From: JBAWXE01 sp037144255
GTDB lineage: Bacteria; Bacteroidota; Bacteroidia; Chitinophagales; Chitinophagaceae
Direction of reading: 5' to 3'
NCBI GenBank assembly: GCA_037144255.1
Contig: JBAWXE010000083.1
Location: 1 to 12,584 of the forward strand
DNA: 12,584 bases
Position numbers and translations under genes: made by a program. The notes under the pieces were generated by a model. The model was given only the letters and a program-made list of their open reading frames with translations, did not search any database and had not been told where the DNA came from. How positions within the stretch are numbered: the stretch's first letter is position 1; every line of letters begins with the position of its first letter. Positions 1 through 7,150 of this stretch are shown in pieces.

Positions 1-55
1 GATTACCGATTGATTACCGATTGATTACCGATTGATTACCGATTGATTACCGATT
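1..55. repeat. 11-bp tandem repeat, 5 perfect copies
   Basis: The unit GATTACCGATT occurs five times head to tail with no mismatch, then the sequence changes to CGGTAGGAGGG. The array starts at the first base of the window, so the true copy number is unknown. A period of 11 is not a multiple of three and every forward frame meets a stop inside the array, so it is not coding. It is a VNTR-type repeat close to one helical turn per unit. There are no spacers, so it is not a CRISPR array. Confidence 0.95.
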
Positions 56-71
56 CGGTAGGAGGGTGAAT

Positions 72-158
72 ATGAAGAAAAATCATTCGACCCTAAAGAG
101 CTTTAAAGGTACAAAAAAGTCGTTTTTCATCCAAGTGAAAAGCACGGTTTTTGTATAG
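72..158 (+). CDS. Possible cationic microprotein (28 aa), doubtful
   Basis: A short ORF of 28 codons starts with ATG six bases after AGGAGG (60-65), a near-perfect Shine-Dalgarno sequence, which is unusual in this otherwise SD-poor window. The peptide has seven Lys, one His and no Asp or Glu, so it is strongly basic; it has no clear membrane segment. It lies directly after the 11-bp repeat and before the VOC gene. I do not recognise it. The length is compatible with chance, and only the ribosome-binding site argues for it. Confidence 0.2.
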   Translation: MKKNHSTLKSFKGTKKSFFIQVKSTVFV

Positions 159-226
159 ATATTATAGATATTAGCTGGGCAATTATATTTACTTTTATTA
201 TAGCAACCATTCAAAAATAAGATACC

Positions 227-604
227 ATGAATACCATAGGATATTTTGAGATACAGTCGTCACAACCGGAAAGGGATGTGGCATTCTACACAAATGTATT
301 TGACTGGAAATTTATCAGGGAACATCATGTACCCATAGAGTATTACCGCATAGAGACCAACAGCATGAATGGGGGGCTACTGAAAAGACCAGTACCGATG
401 CCGGCTATGGGTTACGGTACTAATGCTTATGTATGCTCTATACAAGTAGCGAGTTTTGATGCTACTGCTGAGCTGATACTGAAGAATGGAGGGCAAGTTG
501 CTATGGCCAAATTTGCGATACCTGGGCGTTGCTGGCAAGGATATTTTTTGGATCAGGATAATAACACCTTCGGGATATTTGAGGTAAATGAGCATGCAAA
601 ATAA
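227..604 (+). CDS. VOC family protein (glyoxalase/bleomycin resistance fold)
   Basis: A 125-residue protein of the vicinal oxygen chelate superfamily, of the type annotated as a predicted enzyme related to lactoylglutathione lyase. The N-terminal half carries FEIQSSQPERDVAFYTNVFDW, a typical first beta-alpha unit of a VOC module, and the C-terminal half carries GYFLDQDNNTFGIFE, the usual closing strand with a potential metal-binding Glu. The length fits one paired beta-alpha-beta-beta-beta domain set, and there is no signal peptide, so it should be cytoplasmic. Substrate and metal cannot be read from the sequence; family members include isomerases, dioxygenases and drug-binding resistance proteins. 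Its TAA stop shares one base with the ATG of the pentapeptide-repeat gene, which implies translational coupling. Confidence 0.85.
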   Translation: MNTIGYFEIQSSQPERDVAFYTNVFDWKFIREHHVPIEYYRIETNSMNGGLLKRPVPMPAMGYGTNAYVCSIQVASFDATAELILKNGGQVAMAKFAIPGRCWQGYFLDQDNNTFGIFEVNEHAK

Positions 605-1176
605 TGGAGCAAGTATTTATAGATCAGCAGTTTGACAAACAGTATTTTCAGGAACACGCTTTTGTACAAGGTGAGTATGATAGTTGTGAGTTCGTGAATT
701 GTGACCTATCGAACGCTGACCTGAGTAATAGTCAATTTGTAGATTGTACATTCAAGGGTTGTAATCTGATGCTGGTGAAGCTGAAGAGAACGGCATTCAG
801 AGGAGTGAAGTTCAAAGAATGTAAGATGCTGGGACTGCATTTTGATCAGTGTGATACATTTGGACTATCATTCAGTTTTGAGGATTGTATACTGAACCAA
901 TCTGTATTTTACCAAACAACGATACGGAAAACAATATTCAGAAGATGCCAGATGCATGAAGTGGATCTAAGTGCCTGTGACCTAATGGGTTCTTTATTAG
1001 ATAGTTGTGATATGGCAGGTGCAACATTTGACAATACTAATATAGAGAAAGCAGACCTAAGAACAGCATTCAACTATACGATAGACCCCAATACTAACAA
1101 GATAAAGAAAGCTAAATTTTCGCTTCCGGAAGCAGTGGGATTGCTGTATAAGTATGATATAGAGATAAGTGGGTAA
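604..1176 (+). CDS. Pentapeptide-repeat protein
   Basis: A 190-residue protein that should fold as a right-handed quadrilateral beta-helix. Central Leu/Phe/Met residues recur every five residues from F30 to F80 and again from F92 to L152, with a two-residue change of phase around 81-91 that probably marks a loop. Ten Cys residues (28, 33, 48, 53, 73, 83, 95, 115, 125, 135) nearly all occupy the position two before the central residue. The C-terminal part (about 152-190, ending KYDIEISG) resembles the tail of Qnr/McbG-like proteins, where it helps dimerisation. Known relatives protect DNA gyrase from quinolones or peptide toxins, but many have unknown roles and I cannot assign a target. It overlaps the VOC gene by one base. 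No signal peptide; cytoplasmic. Confidence 0.9.
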   Translation: MEQVFIDQQFDKQYFQEHAFVQGEYDSCEFVNCDLSNADLSNSQFVDCTFKGCNLMLVKLKRTAFRGVKFKECKMLGLHFDQCDTFGLSFSFEDCILNQSVFYQTTIRKTIFRRCQMHEVDLSACDLMGSLLDSCDMAGATFDNTNIEKADLRTAFNYTIDPNTNKIKKAKFSLPEAVGLLYKYDIEISG

Positions 1177-1185
1177 GGGGAGTAG

Positions 1186-1214
1186 GTTGTTAGTCAAAAA
1201 ATAAGACCAACAAC
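1186..1214. repeat. Imperfect inverted repeat between genes
   Basis: GTTGTTAGTC (1186-1195) pairs with GACCAACAAC (1205-1214) around a 9-base A-rich loop, with one A/C mismatch. No U-run follows on either strand, so it is a poor intrinsic terminator. It could be a transcript-stabilising hairpin, an operator or chance. Confidence 0.35.
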
Positions 1215-1261
1215 GATGGAAAGAGACTCTTAGCTAAAATATATAATTGCGATTTGTTTTT

Positions 1262-1777
1262 ATGGTATACCATACACTGGAAGAAATCAAGGCTAAGGTA
1301 GATGAACTTGCATCGATAATAGATGCTCCAAGTAAAAGTTTACCAAGTTATGGACAAATGAAATATGATTCACACCCATACATTGCATTAGATGAGCAAG
1401 GTATCAAGCTTTATATAGTATCTGAAAGAGGAAGAGAGTATAAACGTGAAAAATTTACTGACATTGACGAACTGCTTTATTGTGTCTTTTCAACGGTAAC
1501 CTTCGAAATGGCTTGTGATTATGAATTGAAAAACAGAATCGAAGACCAAGATTTTCGTAAGATATTATTCAAAAAACAAGAAGAGTTATTAGGTTTGTTA
1601 AATAAGGATTGGGAGGAAAGTAAATTATTTGAGCATAATAACATTTTAGAACGATTTGTTTTTGATGATCTTGCCGGACTTAGAGCCACGTATTGCGGTG
1701 AGCTAAGAGCAAAGGGATATTCAGAAACGAAAATCATGGAAATAGCATATTTAAGATATCCCGAAAATAGTAAATAA
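1262..1777 (+). CDS. Imm63 family immunity protein, orphan
   Basis: A 171-residue acidic cytoplasmic protein that I recognise as Imm63-like, a family predicted to neutralise polymorphic or contact-dependent toxins. Supporting segments are the N-terminal LEEIKAKVDELASIIDAP with SLPSYG, then DIDELLYCVFSTVTFEMA, then YELKNRIEDQDFRKILFKKQ and the EELLGLLN stretch, in the order expected for the family. I chose ATG 1262 over TTG 1247 because the five extra residues (MRFVF) do not fit the family and ATG is preferred. No toxin, Rhs/YD repeat, PAAR or LXG gene is visible beside it. It ends just before a shared terminator. In other genomes such orphans accumulate against toxins of competitors; that role here is inference. 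Confidence 0.75.
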   Translation: MVYHTLEEIKAKVDELASIIDAPSKSLPSYGQMKYDSHPYIALDEQGIKLYIVSERGREYKREKFTDIDELLYCVFSTVTFEMACDYELKNRIEDQDFRKILFKKQEELLGLLNKDWEESKLFEHNNILERFVFDDLAGLRATYCGELRAKGYSETKIMEIAYLRYPENSK

Positions 1778-1778
1778 C

Positions 1779-1803
1779 AAAAGCCGCATAATGAGCGGCT
1801 TTT
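1779..1803. terminator. Bidirectional intrinsic terminator
   Basis: AAAAGCCGC (1779-1787) pairs perfectly with GCGGCTTTT (1795-1803) around a 7-base loop. It starts two bases after the Imm63 stop and is followed by GTATTTT on the + strand; on the - strand the stem is followed by GTTATTTA. It lies between two convergent genes and probably stops transcription from both sides. Confidence 0.85.
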
Positions 1804-1822
1804 GTATTTTATTGATGTTGTG

Positions 1823-2266
1823 TTATGCTTCTTTTTCTGTACAGTTGAACATCCACTGGATACCGAATTTGTCTACTACGGTACCATAGTATGCACCCCA
1901 GAACATATTCTGTAAAGGCATAGTAACATTGCCTCCTTCGGACAGGGCATCAAATAGACGTTTGGTCTCTGCACGAGTATCAGGTTCTAAATTTAGGTGC
2001 ATATTATTACCGAACGTAAGGCTGAAGCCCATAGTCTCAGGTGCATCAGTACCCATCAGCATATGTCCACCCAGAATTGGGAGCTCTATGTGCAGGATGA
2101 GATCCTTATCTTCTTCTGGCATAGGAGGAACACCTGGGGGAGGTGGAAAATCGCCAAAGCGAGCTACGCCCCCACCAGCGAATTCGCCACCAAATATGGA
2201 CTTGTAAAATAGGAATGCCTGCTCTGTAGTACGGGCGAAATTGAGGTATGTGCAAACTCTTGCCAT
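1823..2266 (-). CDS. PhnB-like VOC family protein
   Basis: A 147-residue glyoxalase-fold protein of the PhnB group (also annotated as 3-demethylubiquinone-9 3-methyltransferase-like). Diagnostic segments are the N-terminal YLNFARTTEQAFLFYKSIFGG, the central LPILGGHMLMGTDAPE and the C-terminal WGAYYGTVVDKFGIQWMFN. The Pro-rich loop around residues 41-50 (FPPPPGVPPMP) is also common in this group. Length is normal for the family. No signal peptide. The actual substrate is unknown; despite its name, PhnB is not a phosphonate enzyme. The gene converges on the Imm63 gene and shares its terminator. I see no clear promoter in the 220 bases upstream. Confidence 0.9.
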   Translation of the reverse strand: MARVCTYLNFARTTEQAFLFYKSIFGGEFAGGGVARFGDFPPPPGVPPMPEEDKDLILHIELPILGGHMLMGTDAPETMGFSLTFGNNMHLNLEPDTRAETKRLFDALSEGGNVTMPLQNMFWGAYYGTVVDKFGIQWMFNCTEKEA

Positions 2267-2489
2267 GTTGTTATTTTTTGTGTTGAAAAATAAGTGTATT
2301 ACAATAGCAAGTTAATGAACAAAAAGGAAGTAGAAATAGACTAGATATGATATTAATAATAAATAGGGTATTGATGATAAATTATCGTTTAGATATTTTT
2401 AACATAAGAAAGGTGGTTTTTTGATATAGGGCATTAAACTAAAAGGGAAGATAGCACTCTAATATACATAACCACAAAAATTAGAGAAG

Positions 2490-2783
2490 ATGAAAGCGAA
2501 ATTTGTTGTAAGCGCAGTACTGATAATGGTAATGACCATATGTGTAAGCAATACAGTAAGTGCAAGGCCTTGGTGCCATCCTCATCATCATGGTTGGTAT
2601 AGTCCGGTAAGAGTATCGGTAGGTATACCTATACCACCCGTGGCGGTAGTAAGAGTAGGTGGTGGATATTATGATGGAGGGTATAGTGGTGTCTATTATA
2701 GAAGACCTTACTGTGAGCATAGAGGCGGGTATTGCGGACCACGCCACTACAGAGGTGGCGGATATGGACCACGCAGGTGGTAA
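2490..2783 (+). CDS. Small secreted Gly/Tyr/Arg-rich protein
   Basis: A 97-residue protein with a clear Sec signal peptide: Lys2 and Lys4, a hydrophobic core to about residue 20, and likely cleavage after VSA (residue 25). The mature part begins RPWCHPHHHGWY, holds a Pro/Val segment (IPIPPVAVV) and ends in a Gly/Tyr/Arg-rich low-complexity tail with GGGYYDGGY and RGGYCGPRHYRGGGY. Three Cys remain after cleavage and His is clustered near the new N-terminus, so metal binding is possible but unproven. Many Bacteroidota encode similar short secreted proteins of unknown function. I do not recognise a named family. Confidence 0.75.
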   Translation: MKAKFVVSAVLIMVMTICVSNTVSARPWCHPHHHGWYSPVRVSVGIPIPPVAVVRVGGGYYDGGYSGVYYRRPYCEHRGGYCGPRHYRGGGYGPRRW

Positions 2784-2837
2784 TTTATTAGTGCTTAAGT
2801 ATGAATAACGTGCGTAGCGCGTGTATATGAAAAAAGA

Positions 2838-2868
2838 ATCCCCGTCTGTGCCGAGCATTGACGGGGAT
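2838..2868 (-). terminator. Intrinsic terminator of the glutathione peroxidase gene
   Basis: ATCCCCGTC (2838-2846) pairs perfectly with GACGGGGAT (2860-2868) around a 13-base loop. Read on the - strand the stem is followed by TCTTTTTTC, a good U-tract. It may also slow + strand transcription from the small secreted protein gene, where only a weak T-rich stretch follows. Confidence 0.8.
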
Positions 2869-2891
2869 ATTACTTTATAAATAAGATGTAA

Positions 2892-3443
2892 TTATTTCTT
2901 TTCGATGGCTGAGATGATCTTATCGCTATCCGGCTTAGTGATAGAGTAATAGAAGTCTACCAACTCGCCCTTTTCATTAATCAAATATTTCTGGAAATTC
3001 CATTTTACAGAAGAGCTTTTTACGCCATTGTACTTTTCGTTAGTGAGCCATTGGAAAATAGGAGCCATATCCTCACCTTTAACAGATATTTTAGCTGCCA
3101 TAGGGAAAGTGACACCATAGTTCTTTTTGCAGAAAGTGGCAATCTCGCCATTAGAACCAGGTTCCTGAGAGCCGAAATTATTGGCAGGGAAACCAACAAT
3201 CACCAAACGGTCCTTATATTTTTCATATAATTTCTCCAGACCTTCGTACTGAGGGGTGAAACCACATTGAGAGGCAGTATTGACAATGAGTATCTTCTTG
3301 CCTTTGAATTGTGAAAAATCGATGACCTTTCCATCGAGAGATTCTACCTTAAAATCGTAAATACTCTTAGGGATATCATTATTAGCCGGAGGCTGTGGTG
3401 CAAAAAACAAGAATTTGAAAAATAATAACATAGAAAGAATCAT
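2892..3443 (-). CDS. Glutathione peroxidase family protein (thioredoxin-dependent type)
   Basis: A 183-residue peroxidase that reduces hydroperoxides. The peroxidatic Cys60 lies in NTASQCGFTPQY; the other tetrad residues are visible as Gln93 (FPANNFGSQEPGS) and Trp148-Asn149 (VKWNFQKYLI). Cys105 in TFCKKNYGVTFPM is the usual resolving Cys of bacterial and plant enzymes, which take electrons from thioredoxin rather than glutathione. All Cys, no selenocysteine codon. Residues 1-15 are hydrophobic and act as a signal peptide or N-terminal anchor, so the enzyme is probably exported; a later start is unlikely because the domain begins near residue 24 with no Met there. It is divergent from the lipoprotein gene and ends at a strong terminator. 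Confidence 0.93.
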   Translation of the reverse strand: MILSMLLFFKFLFFAPQPPANNDIPKSIYDFKVESLDGKVIDFSQFKGKKILIVNTASQCGFTPQYEGLEKLYEKYKDRLVIVGFPANNFGSQEPGSNGEIATFCKKNYGVTFPMAAKISVKGEDMAPIFQWLTNEKYNGVKSSSVKWNFQKYLINEKGELVDFYYSITKPDSDKIISAIEKK

Positions 3444-3487
3444 GCGGGATGGTTTTTATATGAACAATAAATATTGCAAAGTGTTCG

Positions 3488-3495
3488 CAAAACTA
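3488..3495 (-). promoter_or_regulatory. Possible -7 element (TAGTTTTG) for the glutathione peroxidase
   Basis: The - strand reads TAGTTTTG, a full match to the Bacteroidota -7 consensus TAnnTTTG, 44 bases upstream of the start codon. No TTG is seen at the expected -33 distance, so support is partial. Confidence 0.4.
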
Positions 3496-3547
3496 CATAG
3501 AATTACTAAAATATGATGTTAAGTCGTGCAGGATGGGAGTTAAATAC

Positions 3548-3555
3548 TATTTTTG
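3548..3555 (+). promoter_or_regulatory. Possible -7 element (TATTTTTG) abutting the lipoprotein start
   Basis: TATTTTTG matches TAnnTTTG exactly and ends six bases before ATG 3562, so transcription would start at or next to the start codon. A -33 TTG is not visible, which weakens the call. If real, it rules out the TTG codon at 3553 as a start, because that codon is inside the element. Confidence 0.4.
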
Positions 3556-3561
3556 AAGCAA

Positions 3562-5049
3562 ATGAGTATTTCCGCGGTACGCTACCTTTTACTGCTAATT
3601 ATCACAATAACGGCTTTAGGCTGTGCCAATATAGTACCCCCAACAGGAGGTAAAAAGGATATTACGCCGCCCAAACTACTTTCAATATCGCCTAAGGATT
3701 CGTTGATGAATACGAAACCTAAAAAGATATTGATGGAATATGATGAGTTCATCACAGTAAGTGACCCAGCGAATGAAGTGCAGATATCGCCGCTTATTAC
3801 CATGCCTATGACTGTTACCGGTATTAATAAAAGAGTAACAGTAAAAATACCTGATACTTTATTGCAGGATAATACTACTTACAGGATATCGTTTGGTAAA
3901 GCTATCAGAGACCTACATGAGGGGAATCTGGCAAAGACATATACTTATACATTTAGTACCACAGGATATTTCGATTCTTTGCAATTGGGTGGAAATGTAC
4001 TTATGGCTAGTACAGGATTGCCGGATACAGGATCTAGAATATTACTGTATGATGCAAGGAAGAATGATAGTGCCATTGTAAGAGAAAAGCCATTGTATGT
4101 TACGAGAGTGGATGGAGCAGGTAATTTTATTTTTAAAGGACTACCTAATAGGACCTTTAGGATATATGCATTGCATGAAAGCAATGGCAATCTTATATAT
4201 GATGGTAGCGGAGAGCAAATAGGGTTTGCAGATACTACTGTGGTGCCGGCAGATACGGAATTGAAATCTATTACATTAAGAGTGTTTGCAGAAAGTGTAG
4301 ATACAACCGCAAACAAACCTGTCAGGACAACTGCTAGTACTGCTGCTCCGGAAAAAGAGAAAGACAAAAAAAATGCAGGACCTAAAGAATATAAGTATGC
4401 TGTAAGTGTAGACACATCTGACAAAAAGAGACGAACAAAAGACCTGTTGAAACCTATAGATGTAGTGTTTGCAGGTAGGATAGGAACCCTAGTGAAAGAG
4501 AAAATATTGCTGAGTAAAGAAAAGGATGGTAAACCAATAGAAGTACCAATAAGTATACTGACAGATAGCGGAAAGAGCAACCAATTCTCAATAATGACAG
4601 TCTGGGATGAAGATGCATTATATACACTGAAATTGCAGAAGGGATTTGCCAAAGATACCGCAGGAGTTGATGCCTTGCCAAGACGATATACATTTAGAAG
4701 TAAGCAGGATGATGACTATGCTAAGCTGAATGTGCATTTGCCTACAAAATATGGAAGTAAGCAATACGTATTGATGGTGAATGCAGAGACAGATACAGTA
4801 TATATGAAGCCTATAACCGATACAATGGTTCATATGGTAAGATTACAACCCGCTAATTACACTATACGTGTGATAGAAGATAAGAATGGAAATGGGAAAT
4901 GGGATGCCGGCGACCTGTTCAAAAAGATACAGCCCGAAATTGTGATTCCGTATACTAAAAATATCACTATGAAAGCGGGTTGGGATAATACTATTGACTT
5001 TGAACAAGAGCAAAGGGGCAAGAATACAGAAAATAAAGCAGGCAAATAG
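3562..5049 (+). CDS. Outer-envelope lipoprotein with Ig-like (SbsA-type) domain
   Basis: A 495-residue lipoprotein. The signal peptide (residues 1-20) ends in the lipobox ALGC with Cys21 as lipidation site. Next comes PPTGGKKDITPPKLLSISP, which is typical of Bacteroidota proteins with an N-terminal bacterial Ig-like domain (Big_5/SbsA); that domain covers about 35-135 and ends in YTYTFST. A carboxypeptidase-regulatory or prealbumin-like beta segment (GNFIFKGLPNRTFRIYAL) follows, then a Lys/Ala/Thr-rich linker near 250-285. The C-terminal third includes NYTIRVIEDKNGNGKWDAGD, an acidic segment that could bind calcium. I prefer ATG 3562 to TTG 3553 because the Ser-Ile-Ser start gives a normal signal peptide. 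Exact role unknown; related proteins are sometimes linked to gliding or surface assembly. The S9 peptidase follows 46 bases later. Confidence 0.85.
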   Translation: MSISAVRYLLLLIITITALGCANIVPPTGGKKDITPPKLLSISPKDSLMNTKPKKILMEYDEFITVSDPANEVQISPLITMPMTVTGINKRVTVKIPDTLLQDNTTYRISFGKAIRDLHEGNLAKTYTYTFSTTGYFDSLQLGGNVLMASTGLPDTGSRILLYDARKNDSAIVREKPLYVTRVDGAGNFIFKGLPNRTFRIYALHESNGNLIYDGSGEQIGFADTTVVPADTELKSITLRVFAESVDTTANKPVRTTASTAAPEKEKDKKNAGPKEYKYAVSVDTSDKKRRTKDLLKPIDVVFAGRIGTLVKEKILLSKEKDGKPIEVPISILTDSGKSNQFSIMTVWDEDALYTLKLQKGFAKDTAGVDALPRRYTFRSKQDDDYAKLNVHLPTKYGSKQYVLMVNAETDTVYMKPITDTMVHMVRLQPANYTIRVIEDKNGNGKWDAGDLFKKIQPEIVIPYTKNITMKAGWDNTIDFEQEQRGKNTENKAGK

Positions 5050-5095
5050 TCATTGAAATAAAAGATATTTTACCAAAATTGCATCAAACTTAGAT

Positions 5096-7123
5096 ATGAA
5101 AAGACTCATTCTACCATTATTGCTGATAATAGCTTCAGGTCTGCATGCACAGGACCATATGACACCGGAACTACTGTGGAAACTAAAACGTGTACATGGA
5201 GAGGGCTTAAGCGCAGATGGAAAACAAGTGCAGTTTTCGTCCAAGAGCTACGATATAGCTACTGAAAAGGCTACAGTAAAGCACTATGCTGTGAATCTTG
5301 CATCAGGTAATGTGACGGAGCTGGAAATGCCGGAAGGTAAAAGCATCATTAAAAAGGAAAAAGGATTATGGTATGCTACTGATGAGAAGAGCTTGTACAA
5401 AAGTACAGATGATGGCAAGAACTGGAAAGAAATATATGAAGGATTGGATGGTGCTGATAATGTAAGTGTATCTCCAGATGGTACACATGTGGCATTCTCA
5501 AAGGACGTATTGGTAAGACCAATGAACGGATCTGACCTATACGAAGATCTGCCAAAAACAAGTGGTAAAGTGTATACAGACTTAAGTTATCGCCATTGGG
5601 ATACATGGGAAGACGGTAAATTCTCACATGTTTTTGTAGCTACCATTGGTAAAGGAGATGCAAAAGACATCATGCAGGGAGAAGCATATGATTGTCCGCA
5701 AAAGCCATTTGGTGGAACTGAAGATTTTGTATGGACCACTAATGGAAAGGCATTGTTGTATGTATGCAAGAAAAAATTTGGTAAGGAATATGCTACCAGC
5801 ACCAACACTGACCTGTACTATTATGAATTGAGCACAGGTCGAACAGTGAACTGGACAGCAGATATGACTGGTTATGATACCAACCCGGCATTTAGCCCGG
5901 ATGGTAAACGCGTGGCATGGACCAGTATGGTGCATGATGGATATGAAGCTGATAAGAATGACATCATAGTGATGGATATAGCCAAAGGCAGTGTGCTAAA
6001 ACTGAATGTGACAGCTAATTGGGATGGTACTGCAGAAGGTTTTAAATGGGGTGCAAATAGTAAAGTAATATATTTCCTAGCAGCATGGCATGGTACTCAA
6101 CAAATGTTTGAAATAACAATGCCTGAAATGCTGGTAGGTGGAGAAAAAAAACCGCAAATACGCCAGATCACTGATGGGAAATTTGATATCAATGATATAA
6201 TAGGGCAGACTGCTAAAGAGATCATAGTATCACGTTGTGATATGAACCATGCCAGTGAATTGTTTGCTGTAGATATAGCTACCGGCAATATGAAAGCTTT
6301 GACACACGAAAATGACGCTATATACAATTCTATAAAACTGAGTAATACAGAGATGCGAAAAGTGACTGTAGGGAATAATGAGAAAATGGGGGTATGGGTG
6401 ATCTATCCGCCTGATTTCGATCCGAAGAAAAAGTATCCTACCCTTTTGTATTGCCAAGGTGGCCCGCAATCTGCATTGTCACAATTCTACAGTTTCCGTT
6501 GGAATTTCCAATTGATGGCAGCACAGGGTTATATCATAGTAGCACCAAATCGCCATGGTATGCAAGGATGGGGTGTACAATGGAATGAAGAGATCAGTAA
6601 AGATTGGGGTGGACAAGCCATGCAAGACTATCTGGCAGCTATAGATGATGTGGCAAAAGAAGATTATGTAGATAATAGCCGTTTAGGATGTGTTGGTGCC
6701 AGTTATGGCGGTTATAGTGTGTATATGCTGGCAGGTATGCATGAAAAGCGATTTAAGACCTTTATAGCACATGATGGTTTGTTTGACTTGAAAAGCTGGT
6801 ATGGTACAACTGAGGAAATATGGTTTGCAAACTGGGATATTGGTGGCCCTTATTGGAAGAAGCCTGTATTGAAGAGTTATGAAAAATTCAACCCTAGTAA
6901 TTTTGTTGATAAATGGGATGCACCTATCATGATTGTACAAGGAGGATTAGACTATCGTGTACCTACAGAGCAAGGTCTAGAAGCCTTTCAAGCAGCACAG
7001 TTAAGAGGCATTAAAAGTAAATTACTGTATTTGCCTAATGAGAACCATTGGGTGACACATCCTCAGAACTCGCTTTTATGGCAACGGGAGTATTTTAAAT
7101 GGTTAGCAGAAACATTGAAATAA
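5096..7123 (+). CDS. S9 family peptidase, DPP5/acylaminoacyl-peptidase-like
   Basis: A 675-residue serine peptidase that removes short peptides from N-termini. The signal peptide is residues 1-18 (MKRLILPLLLIIASGLHA), so it is periplasmic. Residues about 20-400 form the seven-bladed beta-propeller, with WD40-like repeats such as VSVSPDGTHVAFS and NPAFSPDGKRVAWTS. Residues about 410-675 form the alpha/beta hydrolase. The catalytic triad is intact: Ser536 in GASYGGY, Asp619 in VQGGLDYRVP and His651 in NENHWVTHP. Length and the propeller segment YRHWDTWEDGKFSHVF point to the DPP5-like branch, which in related bacteria prefers Ala or hydrophobic residues at P1; the preference here is inference. 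The gene ends in a strong terminator and may be cotranscribed with the lipoprotein upstream. Confidence 0.93.
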   Translation: MKRLILPLLLIIASGLHAQDHMTPELLWKLKRVHGEGLSADGKQVQFSSKSYDIATEKATVKHYAVNLASGNVTELEMPEGKSIIKKEKGLWYATDEKSLYKSTDDGKNWKEIYEGLDGADNVSVSPDGTHVAFSKDVLVRPMNGSDLYEDLPKTSGKVYTDLSYRHWDTWEDGKFSHVFVATIGKGDAKDIMQGEAYDCPQKPFGGTEDFVWTTNGKALLYVCKKKFGKEYATSTNTDLYYYELSTGRTVNWTADMTGYDTNPAFSPDGKRVAWTSMVHDGYEADKNDIIVMDIAKGSVLKLNVTANWDGTAEGFKWGANSKVIYFLAAWHGTQQMFEITMPEMLVGGEKKPQIRQITDGKFDINDIIGQTAKEIIVSRCDMNHASELFAVDIATGNMKALTHENDAIYNSIKLSNTEMRKVTVGNNEKMGVWVIYPPDFDPKKKYPTLLYCQGGPQSALSQFYSFRWNFQLMAAQGYIIVAPNRHGMQGWGVQWNEEISKDWGGQAMQDYLAAIDDVAKEDYVDNSRLGCVGASYGGYSVYMLAGMHEKRFKTFIAHDGLFDLKSWYGTTEEIWFANWDIGGPYWKKPVLKSYEKFNPSNFVDKWDAPIMIVQGGLDYRVPTEQGLEAFQAAQLRGIKSKLLYLPNENHWVTHPQNSLLWQREYFKWLAETLK

Positions 7124-7150
7124 GTTAGAAATATATAGAATGTAATCTAG

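Noticed and set aside
1..55. CRISPR array
   Set aside because: The repeats are only 11 bp, directly adjoining, without spacers or cas genes.
1186..1214. Intrinsic terminator after the pentapeptide-repeat gene
   Set aside because: The hairpin is imperfect and no U-run follows on either strand, so it is kept only as an inverted repeat.
1247..1261. TTG start for the Imm63 gene
   Set aside because: ATG 1262 gives a start that fits the family; the extra five residues have no support.
1929..2212. Two + strand ORFs opposite the PhnB-like gene
   Set aside because: Both are antisense shadows of a clear VOC-family gene and show no domain features.
2481..2858. 125-codon Tyr/Ser/Thr-rich ORF on the - strand
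   Set aside because: It is antisense to the small secreted protein, whose signal peptide is convincing; its composition mirrors the Gly/Tyr repeats, and it starts within the terminator hairpin.
3553..3561. TTG start for the lipoprotein
   Set aside because: ATG 3562 gives a normal signal peptide, and the TTG lies inside a TAnnTTTG promoter match.
3945..4652. 235-codon ORF on the - strand inside the lipoprotein gene
   Set aside because: It is fully antisense to a well-supported lipoprotein and has Ser/Leu/Pro-rich composition typical of a shadow frame with no recognisable motif.
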